Assembly (NCBI GenBank): GCA_964019415.1
Contig: OZ025872.1
Span: forward strand, 6,463,322 to 6,527,321
Origin: Ianthella basta
Taxonomy: Eukaryota > Porifera > Demospongiae > Verongiida > Ianthellidae
DNA length: 64,000 nt
Reading direction: 5' to 3'
In this document: positions 11,643-20,940 of the stretch, one piece after another
How positions within the stretch are numbered: position 1 is the first letter of the stretch
Layout of the letters: every line of letters begins with the position of its first letter
Notes under the pieces: model-generated
Told to the model about the DNA's origin: nothing
What the model saw: the letters and a program-made list of their open reading frames with translations, nothing else
Database searches by the model: none
Position numbers and translations under genes: made by a program

Positions 11643-14600
11643 CATGTGTTTGTGTGTGTGTGCTTGGGTGTATGCGTGTGTGTGTGTGTGTTGCAAGTTT
11701 GTGTCTAGTCCTTGTATTCACCAGTGGGGTGCCTGTGTGTTCTCCCCTCTCTGTCTACTGCTGCCACTGTGTCATCTGCAGCTCTCAGTGTTCGGTTTGA
11801 GAGACCAGCCTATCAAGTGTGGAAGGGAGATGGGGTTCTTGAGGTTGCCATGGTAACAAAAAAAACTTTTGATTTCTTTTTTAGGGCTCTTATTGCTGCA
11901 GTGGATGGGACAGCCACAGGTGAGATATTTGTTGTCATGGCATCTGCAGTGAAGATGGACAGAAGATTTTCACAAATATACATTCTCCTGTCTCCCTCTT
12001 CTCCCCTTTCCCTCCCCTATCCCTCTCTTTCCTCCCCTCTCTTTTCCCTCCCCTTCCCCCCTCTCTCCTCCCCTCCCCCTCCCCTCCCCTCCCCTCCCCT
12101 TTCCCTCCCCCTCAGCCCTTACTGACTATGATGTCACTGGTTTCTTGTCCACAATTCAAAACATTCTACCTGGCTACACACGGCATAACTTCAGTGTGAA
12201 CATCATTGAAGATTCCAATTTTGAAGGGAATGAAAACTTCTCCCTGACACTGACTATGCTTGACAGCAGGCCACTTGGGATCACTGTGGCAATGCCTGAT
12301 GTTGCCATGGTGACGATTGTGGACAGTGAGAGTAAGTGTAATATACACCACCACACTACACCCATCTCAATGTACACCACCACACTGCACCCATCTCAAT
12401 GTACACCACCACACTGCATCCACCTCAATGTACACCACCACACTACACCCATCTCAATGTACACCACCACACTGCACCCATCTCAATGTACACCACCACA
12501 CTGCACCCACCTCAATGTACACCACCACACTACACCCATCTCAATGTACACCACCACACTGCACCCATCTCAATGTACACCACCACACTGCACCCACCTC
12601 AATGTACACCACCACACTACACCCATCTCAATGTACACCACCACACTGCACCAATCTTAATGTACACCACCACACTGCACCTACCTCAATGTACACCACC
12701 ACACTGCACCCACCTCAATGTACACCACCACACTACACCCATCTCAATGTACACCACCACACTACACCCATCTCAATGTACACCACCACACTGCACCCAT
12801 CTCAATGTACACCACCACACTACACCCATCTCAATGTACACCACCACACTGCACCTACCTCAATGTACACCACCACACTGCATCCATCTCAATGTACACC
12901 ACCACACTACACCCATCTTAATGTACACCACCACACTGCACCCATCTTAATGTACACCACCACACTACACCCACCTCAATGTACACCACCACACTGCACC
13001 CATCTCAATGTACACCACCACACTGCACCCATCTCAATGTACACCACCACACTGCACCAATCTCAATGTACACCACCACACTGCACCCATCTCAATGTAC
13101 ACCACTACACTGCACCCATCTCAATGTACACCACCACACTGCACCCATCTCAATGTACACCACCACACTACACCCATCTCAATGTACACCACCACACTGC
13201 ACCTACCTCAATGTACACCACCACACTGCACCCATCTCAATGTATACCACTACACTGCACCCATCTCAATGTACACCACCACACTGCACCCATCTCAATG
13301 TACACCACCACACTGCACCCATCTCAATGTGATGCGGCCCTGTCCTTCATGTAGACATGGTGATGGTGACATTAGAAGCTCAGAACTACCATGTGGTGGA
13401 AGGGGTGAGGTTTGTTGAGGTCTGCCTAAGCAAGACCGGGCCCAGCACCTCCTCCTTGACTGACTGATGGTCGTACTACAGGAGCTGGACTCCACCTCAA
13501 GCCTGATTGGCAGTGCGGCAATTGGTGAGGGGGTGGGCGGGGTGTGTGGGGTGAGTGGGCGTGTTTGACTAGTGATGGAGATATAGGGAGGTGTGTTTAC
13601 ATGCGGCTTGTTTCTGTGGGTCACTTTGTCTTCTCTCTCGTTCTCTGTAGATGGGATTGCAACAGGTGAGGGGACCTCCCTGACAATTACATAGTACCAG
13701 TGTGTGTCTGTACTTTGCTGGTAGTTGTGTGTTAGTGGAGGCTGTCTTTGTTGCCTAGGCAACAAGGATTTCCACGAGGACCCTCAGATGTTGACAATAG
13801 CCCCTACGAAGACATTTGCCTGTTTAACATCACTGTCATCAATGACAGCCTAGTTGAACTGGACGAGCTGTTCCAGGTACTCATTACCTCCCTCCCTGGG
13901 CAGGATGGGGTGGAGTCAGGAGAAATTAAACCTGTTGAATTTGAACCCATCATTCGGATCATTGATGATGATGGTATGATGTTGTGTGTGTAATGGTGTG
14001 AAGTGTGTGCGTGGGTGGGTGTATGCATTTGTGTGATGTTCTGTTCCCTCCACGCCTCCTGTCCCTGACATCAAGGTGACATTTGAGCAGCCATCCTACT
14101 CTGTCAGTGAGTCGATGGGCACAGTTTCCATCTGTGTCATCGCAGGCAACAATGCCTCCTTCCTTACGATGTCGTAGTTCCATCCACCAACCTGACTGCA
14201 AAGGGTCAGTGCACTGCACTTGATGGTTCTTGAGTCTTGCACAGCACAACTCCCTTCCCCTCCCCTCCTCCTCCCGTCCCCTCCCCTCCTCTCCTCCTGT
14301 CCCCTCCCCTCCCTACTGCAGACCCAAGTGACTTTAAGTTTGATCCTGTCACATTGACATTTACCCCCAGGGAGACCTCCAAGGACTTCATGGTGTCTGT
14401 GGAGGACGACAAAGACAATTTGGAGCCAGACGAACAGTTTGTGTTGAGCCTCCTAGTGATGGCTCTCACTGGGAGCAGCACCGGGGAGTTTGACAGCACC
14501 ACTGTCAACATCACTAATGACAAAGGTAAGCATGTCATTGTCGCTGGTGTCACTGTGAGAGATGACAGGGAGCGAGTGTGTGAATGAGACTGCAGCTGGT

Positions 14601-15480
14601 GACTTTGTGTCTCTGCAGTTGTGTCTGTCACTTTTGATCCCACAACGTACACCACTAATGAGGGGGACATACTCAATGTCACCCTGAAGGCCAGCATCCC
14701 CAGCATCTCTCCATACTCTGTCATTGTGGTCAATGAAGACGGCACAGCTAAAGGTAGTGTGTCTTGTACCTCTCTGGCTGAGATGACACATGTGACCTAG
14801 CTAGTGATGTCACCTGATTGTCATGTGACCTACCTAATGATGTCACCTGATTGTCATGTGACCTACATAATGATGTCACCTGATTGTCATGTGACCTACC
14901 TAGTGATGTCACCTGTCATGTGACCTACCTAGTAATATCACTTGACTGTCATGTGACCTACCTAGTGATGTCACTTGACTGTCATGTGACCTACCTAGTG
15001 ATGTCACCTGACTGTCATGTGACCCCTGCTTGCCCCCACAGCTCCCGATGACTACAAGCCCATTGGACTATATACTGTAACATTTGCAGCAGGTATCACC
15101 ATGGCAACCATCTCCTTGGTGATACCAACTAATGACTTGGCAGAGGAAAGTAAAGAGAATTTGAATTGAAAATCTCATCCATTTCAGACAACAGGGTGGT
15201 TGTATGACCTGAGGATGTTGCCACAGTTACCGTTGAGGATGGAGACAGTGGGTGGGAGGGTCGTGTGGCTGAAGGCTTTCTGTATGGAGAGTTCTCAGTA
15301 CCTTGTCAGCTCATGTTACCATGGCAATATATTTCCCAATCCTAGGACCCACTGTGAACTTCCAGCCCATAACCTATACCGTGTCTGAGGGAGAAGAGGT
15401 GCACCTAGTCCTCATCCTGGACAAGGAGCCAGCAACAACATTCGTGGTGGAATTTATGACAGATGGTGTCACTGCCAACT
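9626..15480 (+). CDS. Calx-beta repeat protein gene (overall extent seen)
   Basis: About eight Calx-beta domains are encoded, usually by two exons each, with nearly all introns in phase 1. The first exon of a pair ends in the motif DGTAT(G) and the second begins with (A)G-D-D/N-F/Y and ends with a VxIxD(N/D) strand. Calx-beta domains are calcium-binding beta sandwiches of extracellular adhesion proteins. Tandem arrays with symmetric phase-1 exons are known from sponge aggregation-factor genes, which is the closest comparison (established knowledge; the assignment is inference). No signal peptide exon, transmembrane exon or end of gene is visible. Several exons contain single-base frameshifts or lost splice sites (detailed per exon), so the locus may be a pseudogene, a fragment, or affected by consensus errors. 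Confidence 0.7.
9821..9990 (+). CDS. Calx-beta repeat 1, second-half exon, 3' end unclear
   Basis: After CCCCCTCAG the frame reads GDNFDVSGFPVTVTL and VIECTERFDAVL, then loses Calx-beta character. There is no recognisable VxIxDN end and no clear donor before the TAA at 9988-9990. The end has probably decayed or been frameshifted. Confidence 0.55.
10023..10124. repeat. (TG)n microsatellite
   Basis: TG tract in a Calx-beta intron. Confidence 0.93.
10178..10542 (+). pseudogene. Calx-beta repeat 2, single-exon, one frameshift
   Basis: Acceptor TGCACAG, donor AACA/GTGAGT. It reads VSFGASLYDTTEGTAAN, then MGMDYIPLPSNVTF and SLTFSVAIL. Near 10408 the frame must shift by one base to give ELLENFRVRITG and AAFVRISDN, the expected end of the domain. 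Unlike its neighbours it contains both halves without an intron. Confidence 0.65.
10639..10773 (+). CDS. Calx-beta repeat 3, first-half exon
   Basis: Phase 1-1, acceptor CTGTTTAG, donor ACTC/GTAAGG. It encodes VYMVPEGDSVTVTL and ends NNRTAT. Intact. Confidence 0.7.
10838..11038 (+). CDS. Calx-beta repeat 3, second-half exon
   Basis: Phase 1-1. It reads AGDDYGSG, then NVFEGEEVFLVELMNVS and VIIEDQT, a complete second half with the acidic residues expected for calcium binding. Intact, donor ACCA/GTGAGC. Confidence 0.75.
11121..11255 (+). CDS. Calx-beta repeat 4, first-half exon
   Basis: Phase 1-1. It encodes RYVVAEGNHMTVTLES and ends ERTAD(G), donor GATG/GTGAGT. Intact. Confidence 0.7.
11317..11529 (+). 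CDS. Calx-beta repeat 4, second-half exon
   Basis: Phase 1-1. It encodes AGADFTALTNVVVTF, then AVESDETLHVTFV and KVFIEDNE(G). Intact, donor GAAG/GTGCGT. Confidence 0.75.
11577..11692. repeat. TG-rich microsatellite
   Basis: (TG)n with TA and CG interruptions in an intron. Confidence 0.9.
11782..11919 (+). CDS. Calx-beta repeat 5, first-half exon
   Basis: Phase 1-1, acceptor ATCTGCAG. It encodes LSVRFERPAYQVWKGDG and ends AVDGTAT(G). An A-run and T-run (about 11860-11885) lie in the coding sequence, but the frame stays open. Confidence 0.7.
11990..12115. repeat. pyrimidine (CCCCT)n tract
   Basis: Low-complexity CCCCT/CCCTT tract leading directly into a CTCAG acceptor. Confidence 0.9.
12116..12331 (+). 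CDS. Calx-beta repeat 5, second-half exon
   Basis: Phase 1-1. It encodes LTDYDVTGFLSTI, then FEGNENFSLTLTM and VAMVTIVDSE. Intact. Its donor (GAGA/GTAAGTG) lies only a few bases from the 29-bp minisatellite. Confidence 0.75.
12340..13332. repeat. 29-bp minisatellite, about 34 copies
   Basis: Tandem array of a unit containing TGTACACCACCACACTGCAC followed by CCATCTCAA, with small substitutions (TG/TA before CACCC, C/T in ATCTCAA). It lies entirely within a Calx-beta intron. No unit contains a stop on the plus strand, so long meaningless open frames run through it. Confidence 0.97.
13355..13665 (+). pseudogene. Calx-beta repeat 6, first-half exon(s), degraded
   Basis: After TTCATGTAG the frame reads MVMVTLEAQNYHVVEG and VEVCLSKTGPS, then a TGA. 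Another frame continues VVLQELDSTSSLIG to a donor at about 13524, and a very short DGIAT(G) segment flanked by CTGTAG and GTGAGG lies at 13651-13665. The piece with the expected DGTAT-like end has been separated, and a frameshift is present. Confidence 0.5.
13767..13973 (+). CDS. Calx-beta repeat 6, second-half exon
   Basis: It encodes NSPYEDICLFNITVINDS, then LVELDELFQVLITSL and PIIRIIDDD(G). Intact, donor GATG/GTATGA. Confidence 0.65.
14076..14205 (+). pseudogene. Calx-beta repeat 7, first-half exon, frameshifted
   Basis: It reads VTFEQPSYSVSESMG, then ICVIAGNNAS. One extra base near 14160 shifts the frame, and PYDVVVPSTNLTAK then follows. The acceptor at 14075 does not fit the phase of the preceding exon. 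Confidence 0.6.
14322..14525 (+). CDS. Calx-beta repeat 7, second-half exon
   Basis: Phase 1-1. It encodes PSDFKFDPVTLTFTP, then NLEPDEQFVLSLL and TTVNITNDK(G). Intact. Confidence 0.75.
14619..14753 (+). CDS. Calx-beta repeat 8, first-half exon
   Basis: Phase 1-1. It encodes VSVTFDPTTYTTNEGD and ends VVNEDGTAK(G). Intact. Confidence 0.75.
14800..15030. repeat. about 33-bp minisatellite, 6-7 copies
   Basis: Units built on GTCATGTGACCTACCTAGTG and ATGTCACCTGATT lie tandemly in the intron between the two halves of Calx-beta repeat 8. Confidence 0.9.
15042..15247 (+). pseudogene. Calx-beta repeat 8, second-half exon, damaged
   Basis: It reads PDDYKPIGLYTVTF, then NDLAEESKEN. A single-base shift near 15165 is needed to continue FELKISSISDN, and an in-frame TGA interrupts before PEDVATVTVEDGD. 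Two lesions in one exon argue for decay here. Confidence 0.6.
15346..15480 (+). CDS. Calx-beta repeat 9, first-half exon (last one seen)
   Basis: Phase 1-1. It encodes VNFQPITYTVSEGEE, then FVVEFMTDGVTA(N), donor AACT/GTGAGG. No partner second-half exon follows: the next sequence is a pyrimidine tract and (GT)n, then ROCO-block sequence. Confidence 0.65.
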
Positions 15481-15529
15481 GTGAGGGATGGCACTATCTT
15501 CAGCTGTGAGAACTGCAGTCAGCCACTCT

Positions 15530-15790
<261 letters not shown>

Positions 15791-16110
15791 GCATACACAT
15801 TTTAACGTTCTTCTCTACACCTGTATATATAAGTCTATCCTATTCATAATTATAGCTAAGTAGTATGTTGCACATTGCCACATACTGTAGCAGTGTGTTT
15901 TAATACCGTTTCTTGTGATTGCACTCATATGCATGATTAGACGTGATGTCAGTTTTCTACTGCTATAGCTGTATTTCCCGTGAGGCCAAGCCGTAATACG
16001 TAGCTAGCTAGATCTCTTTCTACCCTGTGTAGTTAGCTACTACTGTGGTTACTGCTTGTGACAATGAATGGGCTAGCTAAGAGGGAGGTTCTGTTTGGTT
16101 TCTTTCTTAG
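15791..16110. other. intron/intergenic, nothing recognised
   Basis: Noncoding, rich in TAGCTAGC-type words. No element boundaries are apparent. Confidence 0.4.
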
Positions 16111-16381
16111 GTGTAGTGTCACTGCTGAATATTGTAAGACACCAGTTTTGTCAAATGTTGATGCAAAGCACATTGCTAGTGAAGCCTACCATGACGACAT
16201 CATCAGAGGAGCAGGAGACTAGCATCCACGAGGCTAAATCCACAAAACAGCCAAGGAGATTCTCTTTATGCACCTGCTCCAACAGGCAACACTGTCCAGC
16301 CTAAAGAAATTATGCTCAATCATGACCAGTGCCAAAGGGTGTGCTAGAATGAGGGGATTTGGACAAATGCCATGTGACAAA
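16111..16381 (+). pseudogene. CARD-like relic exon of the second ROCO copy
   Basis: Between a TTTCTTAG acceptor and AAA/GTAAGT, the pieces AKHIASEAYHDDI, then (other frame) TAKEILFMHLLQQA, LSSLKKLCSIMTSA and RMRGFG are readable. They are interrupted by two stops and frame changes. The order resembles the end of a CARD (helix with acidic turn, LLxxL helix, then a K/R-x-x-x-F/G end). Known sponge ROCO and death-fold proteins make this plausible, but the call is by eye. Confidence 0.4.
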
Positions 16382-16942
16382 GTAAGTTTTTTGGGTGAGT
16401 GTACATTATTGTAAGCTCCTGCAGAACTGATGAATGTGCATTCATATAGCCAGATGGTGTGATGTGTGGACGTCCTTGTAGGCTGCTTCACTGTTAGTTC
16501 ATTGTTGATTAGATTCTGGAGTATTAGCAATACTTTAACAAGTTGCTAGGCACTTTATCCAATGGACTACTGTTGAATTAACTATTACAGAACAGTGAAG
16601 GAATTAGTGCTGTGCACATAAACGCTTTGACACTGGTCACTTACTATATTATGCAGTTGTTTTTAGTTTCTTGTCCGAATTCCAATTAGCATTCTGCATT
16701 GATCATGTGAGCACTATATTGGAACATTGCATTTTTGTGTGTGGGATGACGTCAATGTACAATGAGAGGCATGTACACATCCACTGTACCTGTGCTGTAT
16801 TCACATGATCAAGTGCAGTGGTGGGTGACACCAGGAGTGACTGAAGTGGGACTAGAAGCCATGACATGACTGTAACATGGTGCATGTGTGTAGTAGAGTG
16901 TAGTTGGTGAAACATTGGACTGTTCTCATGTTTCTCTTGCAG

Positions 16943-17029
16943 TTCCTCAGATCCCAACCCACTGCCCTCCTTCCAGTGGGTCTGGTCCTACTAGTCCACA
17001 GGCCAAGAGAAGGCAAATCAACTCAACTG
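16943..17029 (+). CDS. Ser/Pro tail exon, second ROCO copy
   Basis: 87 bp, phase 1-1, near-identical to 8056-8142 (PQIPTHCPPSSG, then SPQAKRRQI). The splice sites are conserved (TTGCAG; CAACTG/GTTAGC), so the block was duplicated as genomic DNA with its introns. Confidence 0.65.
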
Positions 17030-17054
17030 GTTAGCTGTGTGCTAGAGGACGTTG

Positions 17055-17055
17055 A

Positions 17056-17138
<83 letters not shown>

Positions 17139-17312
17139 ATACGTGCGTGTGTGTGTTTGTATGTATACATGCATGTGTGTGTGTTTGTGTGTATACATGC
17201 ATGTGTGTGTGTTTGTGTGTATACATAAGTGCGTGTGTGTGTGTGTTTGTGTGTATACGTACATGCGTGCGTGTGTGTGTGTGCGCACGCGCGCGTGTGT
17301 GTGTGTGTGTGT
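17055..17312. repeat. TG-rich microsatellite with CG/CA interruptions
   Basis: A long imperfect (TG)n with repeated ATACATGCATG inserts. Confidence 0.93.
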
Positions 17313-17402
17313 GGTTTAGTTATCCACACACACGCTTTACCATTGTCTTTGCTCCTTTACTATCATTCCCTCCTCTCTCTCCACTGTGTCCCACACACAC
17401 AG

Positions 17403-17410
17403 AGAAGTAG
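17403..17410 (+). CDS. possible terminal mini-exon of second ROCO copy
   Basis: ACACACAG acceptor, then phase-1 entry giving Glu-Lys-stop (TAG 17408-17410). Too short to be more than a suggestion. Confidence 0.2.
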
Positions 17411-19254
17411 ACTAGCTGATGAACACAACCTCAACATTTGAACTATGCAAGCTAACATAAGACAATGTTTGACTGCCAACACACTTTGTGTCAAGTTTCT
17501 CCTGTGATATTATACATGTTTGTACACTATTGCTGTATATAATGTTCACATCTCAAGAGTGTAATGTACTGTACAGTGTATATACAAACACTGTGGTCCC
17601 TTTGTATTGTGTGAATGTACACACATGTACGTATGTGAGTTGTACAGTTTGTAGAGTGTTATTTGGTCTGTACACATTATTCACCTGGACATATTTATAC
17701 AACACACAAAGTACCTTTTACTTTAGCTGTTTTGCATGTTTGTACATGATTTTCATGAGAATTCTGGTAATACACAAATCCTTTTCAAAGTTGACCACTG
17801 TTGACAATGTTAGCTGTCCCATGTCACAATTGCAAAGAGCTACACGTACAGTCTGTATACCATGCACTTGGAATACACACAGGTGGGGTACCAGACAATA
17901 GCAACTAGCTATATAGGAATGTATTGTGTTTGGTGTTTGTGACACATGCAGAAAGTGTATGTGTTGCCACCTTTCCTTGTTTGCATAGTAAGTATATAAT
18001 ACAATATACATGTGTAGGTATGTAGTCATGGAGGTACCAGTGAAGACAAACACAGCTCAGAGGCTGCGTGATAAGAACTTGCCATGTGCAGTGTATGTAT
18101 GCAGTGTGTACAGTGTGCACTACATACACTGTCTCTTGTCAGATATATATACGAAGGGAACGCCTAGCTGCATGTGGAGCAGACCTTGAGAAGCTCATTT
18201 AGCAGTGCATGCAGCTAGACACGCGCGATGCTGAACTGAAGAACCACTTGACTACACACATACGGCCACAGTTGAGAATTGTGAGGCATGTGTTTATGTA
18301 TTGCGTGCATGTGTATACTTAGGAATAGTGCTTTACTGTGGAGTTTACTGCAAGTGACCATCAGCGGAACCTATAGATGCTATGCACTCATCACTAACCA
18401 TGTATTAACATAGGAGCACGAATAACTTTTATAGTGTGCTATAGCAATTGACAAAACACTTGTGGTTACCTTATCTCCATACTACAATACTATTTAAAAT
18501 AGTAATAATGACTACGTATACATATTATTCTCAGTCACCAATGATACTTGGCACAATGTTCATGACAGGCAAGATTTCCACCAATCCACAAGCAAATGTC
18601 CTGTAGAAAAATAACCACAAACAGCAGTGAAGTGTACAGGAGGTGTACAGTACAGTGCATCCTTCATATGTGAAAAGGACACTCTGAAATAAGGACACCT
18701 CTCTAATGAGGACACTTGGAACTGTCTCCAACCAAATGTGTCCAGAATAGATAAGGGTCATTGAATTACAATGTAAGTTCATCCAAAGAATATGAATTTG
18801 GCTAGGATCACTACACATGTGGCTCTTCCAGAATAAAGAGCTGTCACTGTACACACAACAGTTTGAAGTGTGACCATCCACACTGCATTATTTTGAAGAA
18901 TACCACTTCCCACATGACAATGTGCAGCTGCTGTCCCTCCCCCCCCCTTCAGTGGTCTCCCTTCCCCTTCCCTCCCCTCCCCTCCCCTAACCTCCCCTCC
19001 CCTGTAGCTAGTTCACTCTTGACTGCTCACTTCTGGTGTTGTCAGTACCATCTGGTGTGGTCGGTCCAGGATGAGGTGAGGGGATGCGGTCAAGTGGGTC
19101 TACCGCTTCACGAGCAGGGAAAGCAGTCACAAACGACTCATATCGTCTCACCGACCACGTCTTGAGTAGAGCACCTCTCCAACTCCTCCTGGAGCGGTTC
19201 ACACTTAGACTAGATCGGTGAGTCTTCGACCTCCCTGTTCGGTGTTGGTGGAGA
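17411..19254. other. intergenic, no gene recognised
   Basis: AT-rich noncoding DNA, with a CCCCT pyrimidine tract at 18930-19010. The open frames here are short and unlike any family. Confidence 0.4.
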
Positions 19255-19433
19255 GGTGCTCCATCCATTGTATCCCGCTCCGGCCTCGGCTCCCCGGCTC
19301 CTGCAATACACTAGGGGATTTCCCTGTTCCTTCCAAAATGGCGGCCAAGACGAACGCGCCTTGTCTGGCAGGCCAGCCCCCGGACTAGAACGCGCCAAAC
19401 TACCGCTGAGTGACCTCTGTGCAGTGCGATCGG
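19255..19433 (+). promoter_or_regulatory. GC/CpG-rich promoter-like region
   Basis: A locally GC-rich, CpG-containing stretch with AAAATGGCGGCCAAG, a YY1-like ATGGCGGC core often seen at metazoan transcription starts. It sits directly before ATGATG at 19434 and a short exon. Promoter activity is inference. Confidence 0.35.
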
Positions 19434-19457
19434 ATGATGTCGAGCGAGGAGGACGTG
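19434..19457 (+). CDS. possible short first coding exon (MMSSEEDV)
   Basis: An ATGATG start gives MMSSEEDV and ends at GACGTG followed by GTGAGT. It could be the start of the TM7SF3-like gene or of an unrelated transcript. No signal peptide is visible, so the link is weak. Confidence 0.25.
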
Positions 19458-19530
19458 GTGAGTATGCCAGTGACTTGTAAATAGCTAGGAGTGTGTTGTG
19501 TGGAGAATCATTGATGTGAGGCTGTGTTTA

Positions 19531-19595
19531 TAGTCTCGCTTAGCCGGACCGCCATCTTTGCTCAGACAAGATGGCGGTCCGGCTACGCGAGACTA
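19531..19595. repeat. 65-bp perfect-arm foldback element
   Basis: Arms TAGTCTCGCTTAGCCGGACC and so on pair with the reverse complement ending GCGAGACTA, around a 9-base loop. One mismatch in about 28 bp. Probably a very small MITE. ATGGCGG words lie in the arm. Confidence 0.85.
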
Positions 19596-19638
19596 TGGCT
19601 GTGTTTTGCTTTTGATTGCTTTGTGTAGCTATCTTTGT

Positions 19639-19812
19639 TATAGTGTCATGGTCCAAAGTTAAATCTGGGCCAAGTGGGAAGAAACTGAAGCCGGAATCTG
19701 TCCTCTTCCAAGTTCAACATTATGCTCTTGATTCCCTGGACAACTTGTGCTGGCCACGAAGGATGGGAATGGAAGTTATCAGCCTATCATACATTCCATG
19801 GCAACATTGATT
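19639..19812 (+). other. exon-like open stretch, unidentified
   Basis: After GTTATAG a frame reads SGPSGKKLKPESVLFQVQ and YALDSLDNLCWPRRMG, ending at TGA 19808-19810. The nucleotide words AATCTGTCCTCT and CCAAGTTCAACAT recur at 690-712. It may be a dispersed repeat or a duplicated exon; the family is unknown. Confidence 0.25.
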
Positions 19813-20054
19813 GTGCAATCTGATCAAATTGAAGGAGTTTGCTAAGAAGCACACAGAGTCCCCATTCCCATCTTCCACAGGTTACAGACATTACCGAAGA
19901 AGTGTGTCTGGGCATGCACCTAGATGTCCTTAGCATGCTAAGCCCACGCCTCACTGCCTTCACTGGTGTACTTGTGTGAAGTGGTGTGGAGTGCAGTGAG
20001 TGCTGGGGGCAGACACAGTCAACTCCTTTGACCACAGCCCCTCTCCCTCTGCAG

Positions 20055-20386
20055 ACAACTGTGTCGCTTACTCCATTGACATCGGCAACACTCTCCTCAT
20101 GTCCCACAATGGATCCCAGTGGCACCACTTCAAGGTCAATTATCACATGGACAGTGTCCCCGTCGTGGTTGGAGTCACATTCCAGATTCACGCTCAGAGT
20201 CGGGACGTGACCCTCAGTACCTCCCTCTCCCTCCCCCATGAGACCACCACCAACGGCACACATGTGGGGCTGGTCCAGTTCAGAAGTAGCGAGCAGAACC
20301 AAACAGAGTTCTATACAAGTTTAAACGTGGTCCGACCAATGGGACAGTTAGAGCACTGATTGCTGCTGTGCCGATCTATATGAATG
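20055..20386 (+). pseudogene. TM7SF3: TM7SF3-like ectodomain exon 1, frameshifted
   Basis: TM7SF3 is a seven-transmembrane protein with a large N-terminal lumenal/extracellular domain. This exon (acceptor CTCTGCAG, donor AATG/GTAAGTG) encodes GVTFQIHAQSRDVTLS, corresponding to the conserved FQIHSQ-type strand of the family, and THVGLVQFRS. Near 20335 one base must be shifted to continue TNGTVRALIAAVPIYMN, which joins in phase with the next exon. The exon therefore carries one lesion. Confidence 0.65.
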
Positions 20387-20505
20387 GTAAGTGCAGTGGT
20401 AACAAGTGTACCATCAGTCCATGTTCGGAGGTTTGTCCTCTTTTGGAGTGTCCTTTATTGGAGGTTTCACTGTATTATTGTTGCTATGGTAACCCTTTCC
20501 CACAG

Positions 20506-20729
20506 ATCCAGTGGCTGGTGCTTGCACAACCGCCTCCAACCTCCTCTATGATGCCGAGCTCACACTCACACACACAAACTACTCCACAACCGTCACCTTC
20601 CAAGCTGGAGACCTGGGCTACAAGAATGGGTCTAAAGGGCTCCCCACCTGTGATGCACCCCCTGCCCCCATCCAGGACCTGTCCTATTACGGCTATCTGT
20701 ACTTTCTTCCAGAGAGGAGCTACATTGAG
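20506..20729 (+). pseudogene. TM7SF3: TM7SF3-like ectodomain exon 2, interrupted by transposon
   Basis: It begins DPVAGACTTAS and continues TVTFQAGDLGYKNG, CDAPPAPIQD and YYGYLYFLPERSYIE. This is the family pattern DPVPGGC, FAPANLGY and YFLPEND. At 20730 the coding sequence is cut by an inserted DNA transposon that supplies an immediate TAA. The remainder of the exon resumes at 27300 (EAMFEGIRRM). Removing the insert and one target-site copy restores a continuous frame. Confidence 0.8.
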
Positions 20730-20731
20730 CT

Positions 20732-20880
20732 GTAAAAACGGTGGTGGGTTCAACCCACCAAAAGTGGTGGGTTCAGCTCGTCCCTGAGAAACCACCACTT
20801 TGTGGTGGGTTAAGCCCACCACCGCTGCATGGTGGGTTGAAAACACCACTTTTTGGTGGATTAAATCCACCACATATATC
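20732..20880. repeat. left subterminal repeats of the transposon
   Basis: Several direct and inverted copies of GTGGTGGGTT and ACCCACCA, mirrored at 27165-27293. They are likely transposase-binding sites (inference from CACTA elements). Confidence 0.8.
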
Positions 20881-20940
20881 GACCAATTTTTCGGTACAGC
20901 TTGGCGCATAGCAATAATGACAGTTTCAAAACAATACAGA

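Noticed and set aside
12340-13332. CRISPR-like array
   Set aside because: Units are head-to-tail copies with no unique spacers and the genome is eukaryotic.
12317-13418. 345-residue and smaller open frames with HTAPISMYTTTLHPSQC-type text
   Set aside because: They arise from the 29-bp intronic minisatellite, start just after a splice donor and are present in all three frames.
18151-18260. Possible small structured RNA
   Set aside because: Only weak local pairing; no conserved motif recognised.
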